A DNA stretch of 64,000 nt from Moringa oleifera. Its lineage: Eukaryota > Streptophyta > Magnoliopsida > Brassicales > Moringaceae. The stretch is taken from assembly GCA_021397835.1 (NCBI GenBank), contig JAJFZO010000476.1, positions 1 through 64,000 of the forward strand. Reading direction: 5' to 3'. This document shows positions 36,001-48,125 of this stretch, piece after piece. Position 1 is the first letter of the stretch, and each line of letters starts with the position of its first letter. Under the pieces are notes generated by a model. It worked only from the letters and a program-made list of their open reading frames with translations, was not told the origin of the DNA and ran no database searches. The translations under genes and the position numbers were made by a program.

Positions 36001-39000
36001 AGATATTTGATAAACTATGCCAAAGTTTTTGTGGAGATGTATTGCAAACTCTATTTAATTCTGCAGAAGGACTTGCAAGTTGTTCCCCTGAAAACATCAG
36101 ATTTTGGATTTGGAGATTCATTTCTGACCAAGTTTTAGCTATGGCTACTTCAAATATCCTTATTCTGGCGAAGATATTAGTTCATTATCAGTGTTGTGGA
36201 GAATTTCAGCTTTCCAATTGGTCTCCTTGACTTTTCTTACTTCTTCATTCCTTCATTTTGTTAGCTCAGGCAATTACCTTATCAACTTGTATTGTGGCTC
36301 ACAACAATGCATTGCTGGCTCTGTTAGTATCCAACAACTTTGCTGAGATCAAAAGCAATGTGTTCAAGCGTTTCAGTAAGGATAACATTCACAGTTTGGT
36401 ATACTCTGGTAAGCTTTCCTCTTTATGTTATCTTGTTGATTTTGTTTAGTGGCTGATATTATATGCTTATCCTTGTCATACAAAGTTGGTCCTCCTTATT
36501 CAGTCATCTGGTTTGTGCCCTTTGAGTCATATAAGTCTGAGATACTGGCTATCTAGGTATCTGATATGAGTGGCTTCTGCAACAAAATTGGCTGCTACAT
36601 TTGACAGATGATAATTACAAATCCTAGATCTGAAATTCAGTTATGTTGATAGTAAGCCAATTATGACCTTTTGACCTATTAAATATGTCAAAATACTGAT
36701 TCCAGGGGGGTTGACATTTGAAAATTTGATTATACTCCAATTCTGTTTTTTTTTTTTTTTTCCTCTTTTAATCTAGTCATGCATTCTTATCCTTTATAGA
36801 AACATAAAATTTCAATATCACTGCAGCATAGGATATGGTTGACAGAGCTTTTGAAGATGCACAAATTGTATTGAAATCCAAATTTTGCTGCATTTGATGG
36901 TCAGTTTACCAGCTTGTAGTAAAATTATGTAACATGTTTGTTTTACACCATGGCATTCCTCTGTTTTGGTTAATTTATCTTGTGTCTCCACTGTTCTTTT
37001 TCTGCTTTACTTTTTTGTTTGTCTTGTATCTTTCTCTATATCAATATTTTCATCCTTTTGCAGCAGAACCACATCATCATAATTATGCTTTTAATACTTT
37101 ATCTTCCATTTACACTCTGTTTTGTTATTGTTTCTTTCCACGGCTTTGATGTTGATTATGACTTGCCTTCTTTCTCTAGTTTGGCAAACATGCTAAATAT
37201 ATTGATGTAATGGCATGATTCGATATAGGAGACTGTTAAACCTTCTTTTTCTACCTTCTTTATTCCCCCCCTTCTCCATTTTTGAAGGCATCGCTGTTTT
37301 CCCTCAATCCTGGTGGATGAAAATAGACTTGCTGCTTTTCAAAAATCGTCTTACTTAATGATCTTCAACTGCATGTCACGTGATGGTTTAAGCGTGTGAG
37401 GATTGGAGCTCAATCTCAGCTGTAGTGAGTTTTAAGTTGTGAGCACGAGATACATATATTCTAAGCATGCATGGGCACGGAAGATTATCATGGCATGAGG
37501 ATGAGTAAAGCAACTCATCAATATCTTAAACTTGAAGATCAGGAATAAGAAATGCATATTTGCTTTACCATATGTTCACAGCAGTTAGGTTGTAAAACTA
37601 TATCCAGGTGTCCCCTCTTCATGGGAAGATTAAACTGCAAATCAAAATGTATTGATGCTTGCATGTAGAACTTCAATGCATGCAATTATGATATAAATTA
37701 TATCAAGAGGGTGATAACATATAACTGTCATGCTTAGGTTTTTATTTTTTCTTCTGGTATACTTGTGTGTTTTATTCGGTTTGATCATTTTCTTATTCCA
37801 TTGTTCGCTGCCAGATTCAATAGAGCGATTCCACATTTCAGCATTTCTGTTATTTGTTTTAGCTCAAAACATTCTGGAGGCTGAGGGTCCTTGGTTTGAA
37901 AGTTTTGTTTTTGTAAGTTTAACTGAAACACTATGCTTTCTGCTTTAACTGAGAGAATCTGTAACAATTATTACACTGAAATTTGTTTGGTTTGCTTATG
38001 CTTTTCATTTGAATGCTGCAGAATGCTCTCATGGTTTTCATTTGTGAAATGTTAATCGATATCATAAAACATTCATTCCTTGCCAAATTCAACAACATCA
38101 AACCCATTGCATACTCTGAGTTTCTTGAAGAGCTCTGCAAGCAGGTATATGCTTCTTTGTTGCAATAATCATATGGATATTTTATGCCTGAAATTGGCTT
38201 TCAAAATACTTCTTGTCTATGCTTCTCTGGTATCACTTTTGGTTTTCTCTGAAATAAATTGAACTTGGCCCTCTGGTATAAATTTTATTCTTGTGAATAC
38301 ATTGAAGTTTTTCTGAAACCTGATTTCTTTTTTAATTTTTTCCTCAGACTTTGAATATTCAAACAGAAGATGGCAAGAAAAGTCTTACTTTTGTTCCTTT
38401 GGCACCAGCTTGTGTGGTATGCACCTTCTTAATACTTGCTGTTATTACTGGCTTAATTTATTATTCTTCATTGTCTGCTGATAAAGGCACTTCATATTGT
38501 TTAAATGAAGAAGATTAGCTTATAGGTGAGCTGATTATTTAGACCAGGATTATGAAACTCCACAAATACCAAACCTTCTCAGAGCCACCTAAATCTGCTG
38601 ACATTTGTGTAGTTTAACAGACATGAGTTGCTGCATGTTCTCATGGGATTAGTTGGTGATCTGTGTTTAAGAGAAAAAAAGAAAAGGAAAAAAACAAAAT
38701 TTGAGAGGACTCTCTGTAACATAGTATAATGGAACTTGAGAAATCCCATCTGCTGTGTAGATCATGGTAATGTTTAATAGGGGTGTGGTTTTCTTTGTGA
38801 TGGAAGGCAATGATGTATTTGGAAAAATGAGTAACCCATATAATCCATGTTGAAAGTTAAACTGGTTTTAAGCTGGATTTCACATTGAGGTAGAGTTCAA
38901 AGGAAGGATGAATTTTCAGCTCTGTTGAATTTATTTATTTTTTTAGCAGCTTGGAGGAAAGGAAAGGAGTAAAATTGAGGCTATCTTAAGAGATGCTTGG

Positions 39001-39594
39001 ATGTTAGAGGAAAGGGAGAGAAAGTGAATGCCACATTTTCATGTGGTTGAAGAGTGAAAAAGAAGGAAAAATATAGTAATTACTTCTGCAATTAGTTGAC
39101 AAAAATGCTATAAAGGATATATCCATATTGGTCAGTGCACTGAAACACTGAAATGAGATTATCCTCTACCAACAAAGCTCCAATTGAAGGATTATGAAAA
39201 TTGCCGATACAGAGTAGAGTGAAGGAGTTACCATGTACTTCTACATTTCCATTACTCACTTTTAAAAATATCCCTAGGTTTCCCCATTCTATGTGCTACC
39301 TTCATTGAAATGGTGAACTTTATCACCGCATGTTGATCTGTCTATTTCATTAGCTTGTTAATCCCTTTGTCGGCTGACTTTTCTGGGTTTCAGGTTATCC
39401 GTGTGCTGACTCCAGTATATGCTGCTCATCTGCCATGCAATCCCCTCCCATGGAGGTTCTTTTGGATTCTCCTTCTGTCTGCTATGACCTATGTCATGCT
39501 GACAAGCTTAAAAATGATGATTGGAATGGGACTGCAAAAACATGCCACTTGGTATGTTAATAGGTGCCGGAAGAGGAAAGTTCACGCGGATTAA
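30033..39594 (+). CDS. POD1: POD1/TAPT1-family ER membrane protein (11 exons)
   Basis: POLLEN DEFECTIVE IN GUIDANCE 1 is the plant member of the TAPT1/CMV-receptor-like family, an ER protein needed for pollen-tube guidance and early embryo patterning in Arabidopsis. Exons: 30033-30708, 32232-32383, 32714-32817, 35350-35438, 35628-35701, 36003-36153, 36241-36408, 37815-37912, 38022-38144, 38348-38416, 39394-39594, giving 634 aa. The N-terminal exon is hydrophilic, with a basic KRKHKSSKRKK stretch, a glycine run and an NVNANANANVN repeat. The conserved membrane part then begins (SPLKYFMEEMYSGNSLR, RPSAAELSDFGCFLVLACGV, LLAQAITLSTCIVAHNNALL, PWRFFWILLLSAMTYVML). The frame is open upstream of 30033 but has no earlier ATG, so 30033 is the start. 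Intron 6 is an AT-AC U12 intron and intron 3 carries half a copia element. Confidence 0.94.
31507..31545. repeat. Poly-C/poly-A homopolymer junction in POD1 intron 1
   Basis: An uninterrupted run of more than 15 C is followed directly by about 13 A. It lies in the first POD1 intron and has no coding effect. Such runs slip during replication and sequencing, so the exact length is unreliable. Confidence 0.85.
33777..34062 (-). mobile_element. 3' LTR of the intronic copia element
   Basis: On the minus strand the LTR begins TGTTGGAGAATCTG at 34062, directly after the polypurine tract. It contains a TATA-like TGTATATATAC near 33860 and probably ends TTACTTTCTCA at 33777, giving TG...CA ends and about 286 bp. 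The start is secure; the far end is a best guess because no second LTR is present for comparison. Confidence 0.6.
34063..35300 (-). mobile_element. Ty1/copia retrotransposon, 3' half, in POD1 intron 3
   Basis: Read on the minus strand, the pol region keeps recognisable copia pieces despite stops and frameshifts. Reverse-transcriptase residues (LKQSPTTWLGRFTKVML, TLFIKH) lie near 35150-35000. The connecting part (GIFISQSW, ETGMLSCKAIDTPTKPNHKL) lies near 34880-34770. RNase H (KAEFKAIAHEICKLLW, HNPVQHDRTKHIEID) lies near 34410-34210, and the tail GMDNIYSPA near 34090. A polypurine tract (minus-strand TTGAGGGGGAG, 34063-34073) follows. Gag, integrase and the 5' LTR are absent, so the copy is 5'-truncated near 35200-35300. 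It is not functional. Confidence 0.88.
36154..36240 (+). other. U12-type AT-AC intron in POD1 (intron 6)
   Basis: This 87-bp intron starts ATATCCTT (36154-36161), the canonical AT-AC 5' splice site. It carries a branch site TCCTTGAC (36224-36231) and ends TTAC at 36240. Removing it joins TCA A to TT CTT CAT, reading ATSILHSFILLAQAITLSTC, which matches the family. No GT-AG choice preserves the frame: the frame just upstream of 36241 contains a stop. Confidence 0.92.
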
Positions 39595-41167
39595 TTGAGA
39601 CAAAAAGTACAGAATCTCACGAAAAGTCCAGCTTGGTTTGAAAAACGCTCAATTTTTCATCATGCCATGAAGGAAAATCCTCAATTAATTTGATGTAGAG
39701 CTAAATGTTCGGAAGTTTGGCTGTTAAAAGAGCAGCAGGTAAATGATGATGAGAACAGAATCTGAGGTTGCCCTTGTCTACCCCTAACCGAAGGGTTATG
39801 CTGTGGTCTACCAGCCAATTTTGTGGAAGATAGCTTGCTGATTTCAGAATGTGACATACATACAGAAGTTGCAGCTCTGCAAGTTATTTAAAAATTTTGT
39901 AGGGTAGTTTCTCCTCATATGTAAGGCAATATCTGTTAGAACAAATATGAAAAATTTATAGTAATATTAATCTCTTGTTCTTGCCTGCTGGTGTGGCCAT
40001 TGGAATTTTTTTTTCATTATTTTCTGCTCACTCAATTTATTTGAGTTCATTCTCCCTGCCGAGCTAAATGTCTTGAAGGACTTCTCATTGAATAAAGTTA
40101 AGCATTAGCACAAAAGAGATTACTTTTTTAAGTAGCTGAATTGCACTTGGAATGTGTGTTCACACTAAATTTTGGGATCATTAAATTAAGGATAAAAATC
40201 TAAATTGATATTAAAAATTATATAAAATTTTAATATTTAGTTTAGATTTGTTAATCAAATTTTTATGTTTTAAAAATAATAAGATAAATTTTAATATATC
40301 AATTTGATTTAAATTAAATTGTAACATAAATATATATAAAAAATTAAAAATATTTTCGTTATTTAAATGTCTCAAATGACGTTAATAATTTTTTATTTTA
40401 TTTTTGATTATTTTTTAAATTTAAATAATTTTTTATATAAAATTTTTTTGTGAATTTTTTAAAATTTTGATAAAGTAAATTTAAAAGAGTATATCCTTAA
40501 TATTTAAAAATTTTTAAAATATTTTGTGAAGATAATTTATATTTTTTTTACATCTCTAAAATATTTGAAGTCAAAATTTATTATATAAAATTTTTAATTT
40601 AAATATCTCAAAATTTTAATTTTTAATAAAATCTAATTTAATTTAAATTAATAAATTAATATTTGATTCGTTACTTTTTAAATATAAAAATTTAATTAAT
40701 AACATTGAGAAAACATTAAAGTTTTTAAGTTTTTTATTTAAAAATATCTTTATAATTTAAATTTTTCATATTTTTTAAATCTCAAATTAACATACTTTGA
40801 CTTTAAATATTTATGATTAGTCAAAACAAATTAAATGTTGTAAATGTATTATAAACCAACTTATTTAAGTAAAATTAATTTACATAAATTCTAATAACTT
40901 TGAAAAACTTTAAATTACTGGTTATGAAATTCAAAAGATTTCTTTCTTTTTGATAAAGAGAAATATTTTTCTTGAAAAAAGAGGATGAGATACAAAATTT
41001 AAAAAAAAAAAAATCACCTACCTGACATATCAAATAATTAAATCTCTTTTAATGGTGGGCTAGAAGAGGTAATTTGCATTCTCTCCCTCTATTATTATTA
41101 TTATTATTATTTTAAATTGCTGTCCCTTTATTCTTAATCAAACATATAAAGCATATTTATATGAACA
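39595..41167. other. POD1 3' UTR and AT-rich intergenic DNA
   Basis: A possible poly(A) signal AATAAA lies at 40091-40096, about 500 bp after the POD1 stop. From 40140 to 40920 the DNA is extremely AT-rich and includes one copy of the dispersed AT-rich repeat. An ATT trinucleotide run lies near 41090-41111. The POD1 and inhibitor genes converge here. No coding frames. Confidence 0.6.
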
Positions 41168-41707
41168 CTATGCAATCTGGTGGGGGACGCCATTGGCAGC
41201 TCTGGTGTACGCTTTGAACTTATACAACGCTTTAACAAAAGTGTAGGGAAAATTAAACCCTCGTATCAATTTCTCACATTCGCGGTGAACTGTTTCAGTT
41301 GATTTTACTTGAAGCTCCGATTCTTCGAACCGATCATTTCTCCAACTATCAAGCGCCGTCGTCAAGATCTCCTCGATGTTGCTGTGTATGATAACACACT
41401 TTGCCGAAGCTTGTCTGAGTTCGATGTCAGTTTCATGAACAGAATAGTTGAAGAAGACGCGACGTACGATGATAGACCGATGCATGCAGCAGTCGATGGA
41501 GATTCCGGCGAGGCCTCTTACGTCTTCTTGGTTACTTCGGGTGGTAGAGTTGAAGCACATTCGACAGAACTTGGGCTCTGATGTTTTGTCGCATACAGTG
41601 GAGATCAAAGCACTGTCTCCATGAACAGATGGTGTAGGGTTTCGATCTGCGAGAAGGCTGAGAAAGATAAGCAGAAGATGCTTGGGATTGCATGAGAGAG
41701 ATGCCAT
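41168..41707 (-). CDS. Invertase/pectin methylesterase inhibitor-like protein
   Basis: An intronless 179-aa protein that looks secreted: a short hydrophobic N-terminus (LLLIFLSLLA, residues 11-20) precedes a helical PMEI-type domain. The family inhibits acid invertases or pectin methylesterases in the apoplast or vacuole. Cysteines fit the fold: C39-x8-C48 (first hairpin disulfide) and C104-x39-C144 (second), with extra cysteines at 51, 73 and 74. The PKFC and GLAGISID segments match family positions. The hydrophobic stretch is short for a signal peptide, and the sequence is divergent, so which enzyme it targets cannot be told. The ATG at 41707 is the only sensible start. Confidence 0.82.
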   Translation of the reverse strand: MASLSCNPKHLLLIFLSLLADRNPTPSVHGDSALISTVCDKTSEPKFCRMCFNSTTRSNQEDVRGLAGISIDCCMHRSIIVRRVFFNYSVHETDIELRQASAKCVIIHSNIEEILTTALDSWRNDRFEESELQVKSTETVHRECEKLIRGFNFPYTFVKALYKFKAYTRAANGVPHQIA

Positions 41708-44700
41708 AAGAGGTTATAACTCAAGAACCTGCAAATATAAAAATGGCAATTAACCAGAAAATAAGAGACAGGAAAAAAGAAGAAGAAAACTATTGTCTCT
41801 GCTATCTATCTTAACCTGATCATGTAGAAATTTCAGTCTTTCTAAATGAAAGTCAGCAAAACTTAAGTTCACAAGATAATAAGAGACAATTAATTAAGAA
41901 GAGAGTTTCCAGAGAGAGAGTCAAAAAAAAAATTCTTTATTAAGTTCAAAGATATTTAAGATATATTTCCTAAAATATTTAAGAGATTTGAGAATATTCT
42001 TTAGAATATTTTGGGTTGAATATTTTTTAAGTATTTTTAATATTTTTCTTAAAATTTAAAAGTTAATTACGCTTCAAATGTGAGATTTTTGTTAATATTA
42101 ATAATTTTACGCATACATACATACAATTTTTATTGGCACAAGTATCCTAACACTTATTTAAATATTTTTAAAATAAATAAAATATTTATTAATTTAATTG
42201 AAATATTTATATTTCACATATTTTTATTAAGTTTGATCCAAAAAAATTTTTATTTATTTTTATAATGTTTTAAAAAAATATTTAAATAATTACATAAATA
42301 AAAGTCACATGTCCATCATGTGTGTACAAAAGCATTAATATTAATGAAAATGATAAATAAAAATTTTACATAAAAAATTTAACAAAAAAATAAAATTTTA
42401 ATTTAAAATTATAAATAAAATGCATGTTTTATTGATATAATTAATTCAAAATTTAATTTATAAAAATACTCTTAGTAGATCTAATATTTATAATTTTATT
42501 ATAAATTTTAAAAATATAATAAAATATTTTAAAGATATATAAAAATTATGTTTTTTTAAGTTTATAAAAATCAAATACATAAAAATTAATTCATATTTTA
42601 TTCTATTTAATAAATCAAATATAACAATAATTATTGATTTTATTCTTTCTCATTTTTATTCTCACAAAATGCTTATGTTATTTTTTTCATTTTATTCTAT
42701 TAATCAAATTAAAAAATTACTTGATTAAACAATAAGGTAACTTTATCTTTTATAAGTTTTAAAATAATGAATGACTAAAAATGTTATCCTAAGTTTTAGG
42801 CACACGAAAACATCGACCCCAATAATTTTCACAGTATCTATCCTGAATTTTATTCACACATATATTTCCACTTTATCTTTCATATGTGACCAGAGATAAA
42901 TAATCTACAATTAATAATGCAAAGATATGCTTAATTGGCATCTAAATTTTAGGTCAATAAGAATGTTGACACTCCCTAATCAATTCTCTTCATAGACTTC
43001 CACTCTTTACCATATACAATGTGAAACCTTTGGTGTGAGAGTCAAAACCTTCTCATCTTAATTTTCTTCTTCCATGGGCACAATGAAATTCTTCATCGAT
43101 AATAGACAATGTGCCCACCTTTCTCTAAGAAGTCCACACCGGCAATTATATATCTAGTGTTCAATGTTGATTGTAAACATTTTCTATTTTTTTATAAATA
43201 ATTTGGAAGACTACACATCATGCAGAATAAAATTTTCAGTTTCTTATTTATATAAATGAGAGTAAGAATAAAAAAGATAAATATAAAAAAATAAATTTTA
43301 TTTAGATATTGAAGTTTTAATTAATTTAATTTGATATCTACAATGTTAATTTGATTTAATTTTGAATATGACTTAAACAGTTATGAAAAATTAATAGTAT
43401 TTTTGTTGTTAAAATACTTAAACAACAATTCAAATAAATTTCGTACTTCATTTTAAATTTATCCATCAAATTTAAATATTTTTTGATTCATTGGTTATAT
43501 TTTATAATTTTTAAAAAATTTTGTAGTGAAACTTTTTATTTAAAATATTTCTAAAATTCAAAAAAAATTTATGATGGTAAATTAAACTTTTTTTTTTTGC
43601 ACATGTGAAAGTTTTCAAATCAAAATTCATTATATAAAATTTTTATTCCGTCTAATTTCAAAATTTTTGACAAGATTTAATTAATTAAACCAAATTAAAA
43701 CTTGCACATTTAAATTAAGATGTGATAAAATTTGAAATTTATGTATGTATATACCTTAAAAACAATATATTTATTAGTTCATGTTTTATCTAATTGTAAG
43801 AGATTATAATTTCAGGGCTCTTGTTTTTTTGTATGGTATTGTTCAAAAGAAAAAGAAAGAGAAAATAGAAATGATGAAAACAAGACAAGAACATAAAAAG
43901 TATAAAACCATAAGTTAGCATGATGAATTTTGATGCAAATTGCAAGGCAGGCGACCATTCCGCGATAATTTACTTATTTTTATATTTATGCTATGATTAG
44001 TAAGAGAAGAAAATGGGAGAAAATATATAAAATAAAGTATAAAAATATTCCTCTCTTGACTATGAATGAGCATTTTCACATTTAAAAATATGAAAAGTAA
44101 TGAATGATACTTAAATTTATTGTTTTCTATAGATTTTTTTTATTATAGTTATGAGTTTTTGTTTGTTTGAAGAGTCATGGTTTTTCAAAATTTAAAATGG
44201 TAATATTAATTTAAAATATAAGTTTTTGAGAAATAATAATTAAATTTATATTATATCATAAAAGTGAATAAATGATCAACATGACATTGTTGGAAATGTA
44301 AATGGACAAAAATGCCTCTTCATTCTCATTTTCAATTCTAAAATTATTTTTCCGCACCCACCTCTTCTTTTTCCTTTTAATGCCACATTTACTCCTTTAA
44401 ATGAGTAAAGGGAGAATTTTATTTTTATTTCATTAATTTTTTATTTATACATTTTTAAAATTTTAATTTTATTTAAATTAGATTAGGTTTAAACGGATAT
44501 TATTTATTGAAATTTATTTAATTTTAAATTAGATTAAATTTAGATTGCATTTAATTTAAATTTAAGTAATTATTTATAAAATAAAAAATTAAACAAAGCT
44601 AATTTGACCATGGAACAAACCAAAGAACATAATCTTTGTTGCCTCCTAGTCTTTTTTTTTTCTTTTTAAGAAAATAGAAAATCTTCAAATCCAACTTTTT

Positions 44701-46592
44701 TTGGTTTTTTTTTTTGAAGGATGGGTCTCTCTAGAATTCTGTTTAGATGAAGAAAATTTAATTTAAATCTAAATTTAAATAATTATATGAAAAATATCAA
44801 TAATTTTTTTTCTCATCTTGCCATATCAAATTAGCCCTTTTTTTTTTTCCCCCTCTTTTGTTTCCCTAAAATTACTCATTAAAAAGAAAACACAAATCAC
44901 TATTTTGAAAGCATTTGACCAGAATTTCATTGCGGAGGAATCCATATATGTTAAGCAAGTTGACATAATTAAGTGGAAAATTTGAAAATTCTGTTCGGTT
45001 ACTGGTAAAAAGTAAAAGCATAGCAAATATTCTTGGCATTTTGGTTTATCATATTAATATAATAAAAATAGGATAAAGACGTTATAAAACTTCATTTTTA
45101 TCTCATATTTTTATATTTATTTAAATATTTATCTTTTACATATTTGAATTAAATTTAAAATAAAAATATTAATTTTAATAGTATTTTAAAATAATATTTA
45201 CATAGTTGTGTAAATAAAAGTTACATTAATAATATAACAAAAACATAAATCTTTAATAAATATAGTTTTTAAAAAATTTTAATTTAAAATAGTAAATAAA
45301 ATATATATTTTATTAATATAATTAATTTTAAAATTGTATATACTTTTTATTTTTATTTTAAAAATATAAAATTTTAATAATTAATTTTATTAAATTATTA
45401 TTTATCGAATATAATTATAATAAAAAATCCTGATCCAGTCTTTAAATCTTGACCAATCCCAAAACAGAAAGTACCAAAAAAAAAAAAAATCTATTGAAAA
45501 ACATTGGGTTGAATGGAACGCTGATCCCGCGGCCAATAAAGATGAAAAGCAAGATTGACTTCTCGCAAATCATGAACACTTACTATAATCTCAATAAAGA
45601 ATAACGAAAATGAAAAAGGAAAAGCCGCTTTTCCTGTCAACAAAATGGGCGAGACTTGTGGGCAAACGACAGCTATCATTTCATTTCATTAAATTTGCAC
45701 TTTTTTTTTTTTTTTGCTTTTTTCTGTATAATTACATTATATTGCCTTCAAAAATCGGAGCAAAATCGTTCAGAACAGAATGAAGGGCAATTTAGACATT
45801 TTACTAGCTCCGTGAGAAAACGGAGGCCGAAGAAAAAGCTGAGTTCCTTTTCTGGGTCAAATTTCCATGCGCGAGTAGTCAAAAGAGCACAGAAAGTCCA
45901 ACAGTAAGCTAGGAGGGGGCTTGCGGTTCGCAGCCAACCCGCTGGCCCACGTGACGCTACATCGGATCGAGACGGAATAAAATCTGAGGGACACAGTTTG
46001 TTCGTTCTTAGAAATTAGGGTGACCGAGCAATTTGACTCTTTAAGTGGTTTGCATCTGATTAGTCCCGTAATCAGGCTGAATTGTCCCTTAATCGAGAAA
46101 ACATAACAGATTATTTAGAGATTAACTCACGGGGATATGTTACTGTAATTGGAAGATGCATTCATCTTCCATCTATGGTATTTTCCCTTTTTCTGGAAGT
46201 GCCAGATTGAATTAAGCTAATGGGTATGAATCAGAATTATTGAATTTTGTAAGATAAGTTCAAAATATGCGAAATAGTGAGTGAATGAGTGTAAATAGAA
46301 AGTGCAAAGTTGTCTCTGTTTTGGACTAATTATCTCTTAAACTTTAAGTTTGTGGTGGGAATTTTATTATTTCAATTAATTTGTTATATTTATTCACAAA
46401 GATTTTTACTTTCCATCTTCATTTTAATTTCTACCTTTTTTTTATATTTGTACTTTCCTGATCATTCTTTCGGTCACTGTGGGCTTCTCTTCTCTCATTT
46501 TCTCTCTGAATCGCAACCAGTCTGCCCACTTCGGTTCTCGTTCTACACTGATATCACATCAATAAAAGCAATTCAATCTCAGTCCAGAAAAG
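41708..46592. other. Long AT-rich intergenic region with PLATZ promoter at its end
   Basis: Nearly 5 kb. Positions 42000-42800, 43180-43790 and 44100-45440 are extremely AT-rich and carry copies of two dispersed AT-rich repeats, for example 42165-42440 against 45120-45330. Positions 45480-46590 are more balanced and should contain the PLATZ promoter and 5' UTR. No frame here looks like a real gene. Confidence 0.6.
45947..45954. promoter_or_regulatory. G-box-like element upstream of PLATZ
   Basis: CCACGTGA includes CACGTG at 45948-45953, in a GC-richer island about 640 bp before the PLATZ ATG. A plausible bZIP/bHLH site by motif alone. Confidence 0.35.
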
Positions 46593-48125
46593 ATGGTAAG
46601 ACTTCTTTCATTGTTTTACTTTTCCGATTGATTCTCCTCACATACTTCCGTTCTCTTGGATTCCCAGTAACTCGATTTCCATTCGATTCTTGTAGCTACT
46701 CTCGAGAAAATTGTGTGAAATTTAGAGCAATCCAATTAGTTCTTTCTGACTTTATTTAAATTTACCCTGTTATGTAAATGAATTCGTAAACTAATGGGAT
46801 TTTATTGAATTTTCATCTTGAGTATCTCACTTTTCTGGATTGCGATCTTTTTCTAATCTTTATGGTGAATTTGAATTGGTTGTACAGGTAGGATGCAAGA
46901 TTTTAGTAAAGAAGAAGGAAACAGATTGGCTTAGTACACTTCTGCACAGCAACTTCTTTGGGCCATGCGGTCATCATCAAGACCTTAGAAAGAACGAGAA
47001 GAATGTATTCTGCATCGACTGTAATATTGGATTCTGTAGGCACTGTATTACGGCTCATTGCCTCCACCGGCGGCTTCAGATCTGCAAATATGTCTATCAT
47101 GATGTTGTCCGCCTCCAAGACATGCAGAAGTATCTTGACTGTTCTAAAATTCAGGTTTTGCTATTCATTCTTTTTAAATTATGGAATTCTTCGTTAGAAC
47201 CTTCCCCGTGCTATGATCTTCTTCAGTCGATTTTTATCTTGGGTTTTAAGGTTTTTAACAGCAAGTTCTTGATTATTGAATTTTGATTATTATAAGCTAT
47301 CCATACCGTTGAGTCCGCATATATATATCTGATGAGCATGTTTATTGATTTGTAATTGCGTATAACCGAGCGGCAGAGAGGAGAGGAGAATCAAAAAAAT
47401 TTAATAGCCAAAGATTCGGTCATTTATTTGCGCAACTTTGATTCTTGCTCTTGACCGATAGTCTGCTCCATCCATCCTTGTTGGTTTGAGTTGCATTCTT
47501 AAGTTCTTGTGCTTATTTAGTCTATCCGAGCTCAGTGATTCAAGTGAGAGTGAAAACATTGGGCATTTCTCTGATTGCGATTTCTTTAAGTTTTTCTGAT
47601 AAACTGTTGTCCGATTTGGCAGACATACAAAATCAATGGTGAAAAGGCTGTGCACTTGAATCCTCGGCCTCAATTGAAAGATGCAAAACCTTCGACGAAA
47701 TCCAAGATTGGTGGAGCCTGTGAAGCATGTGGAAGATACATACAAGACCTGCCCAATCGCTTCTGCTCTATCGCCTGCAAGGTAATTAACATAAATTCTG
47801 CTAGTGTTCTTGTTTTACTTTTTTCAGACATTTAAACCTGGGAATATCATAAAACTCATGCTTTTCTAAAATGTTCCAGGTCTCAGTTATGTGGTTGATC
47901 AAGCCTAAAGACCAAAGCCAGAAAATGATATTCTCAATACAGGAGTTTCCTCATATTTCCGGGAAGGAAAGCTGCAATGGGGAAGGAAGTACAGAGGAGA
48001 AGAACTCGTCTATTTCTTACACCGATTTGTCTGATGAATCTGAAGCTTGGCTGTGCTCTGCCTTGAAGCCAAGGAAACAGTTAAACAAGAGAAAAGGCAT
48101 CCCCCGCAGGGCTCCTCTCTGTTAA
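46593..48125 (+). CDS. PLATZ zinc-dependent DNA-binding protein (4 coding exons)
   Basis: PLATZ proteins are plant-specific, zinc-requiring factors that bind A/T-rich DNA and mostly repress transcription. Coding exons: 46593-46595, 46888-47154, 47623-47781, 47880-48125; 224 aa in all. The first exon contributes only the ATG: AAGATG is followed at once by GTAAGA, and the next exon continues in frame as VGCKILVKKKETDWL. The zinc-binding cluster (GPCGHHQ, VFCIDCNIGFCRHC, AHCLHRRLQICKYVYHDVV) and the second cysteine cluster (CEACGRYIQDLPNRFCSIAC) are complete. The C-terminus is serine/acidic then basic. The encoded core is near-identical to the family pattern, so identity is firm. The one-codon first exon is inferred from frame and splice signals. 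Confidence 0.92.

Noticed and set aside
36154..36240. GT-AG alternatives for POD1 intron 6
   Set aside because: A CAG acceptor at 36207-36209 and a TAG just before the LAQAITL segment were tried. The first meets a stop in the required frame; the second loses the conserved ILHSFILL residues and has no matching donor.
46310..46759. 149-codon plus-strand frame upstream of PLATZ
   Set aside because: It runs through the PLATZ start codon and first donor in another frame and is phenylalanine/leucine-rich from T-rich DNA.
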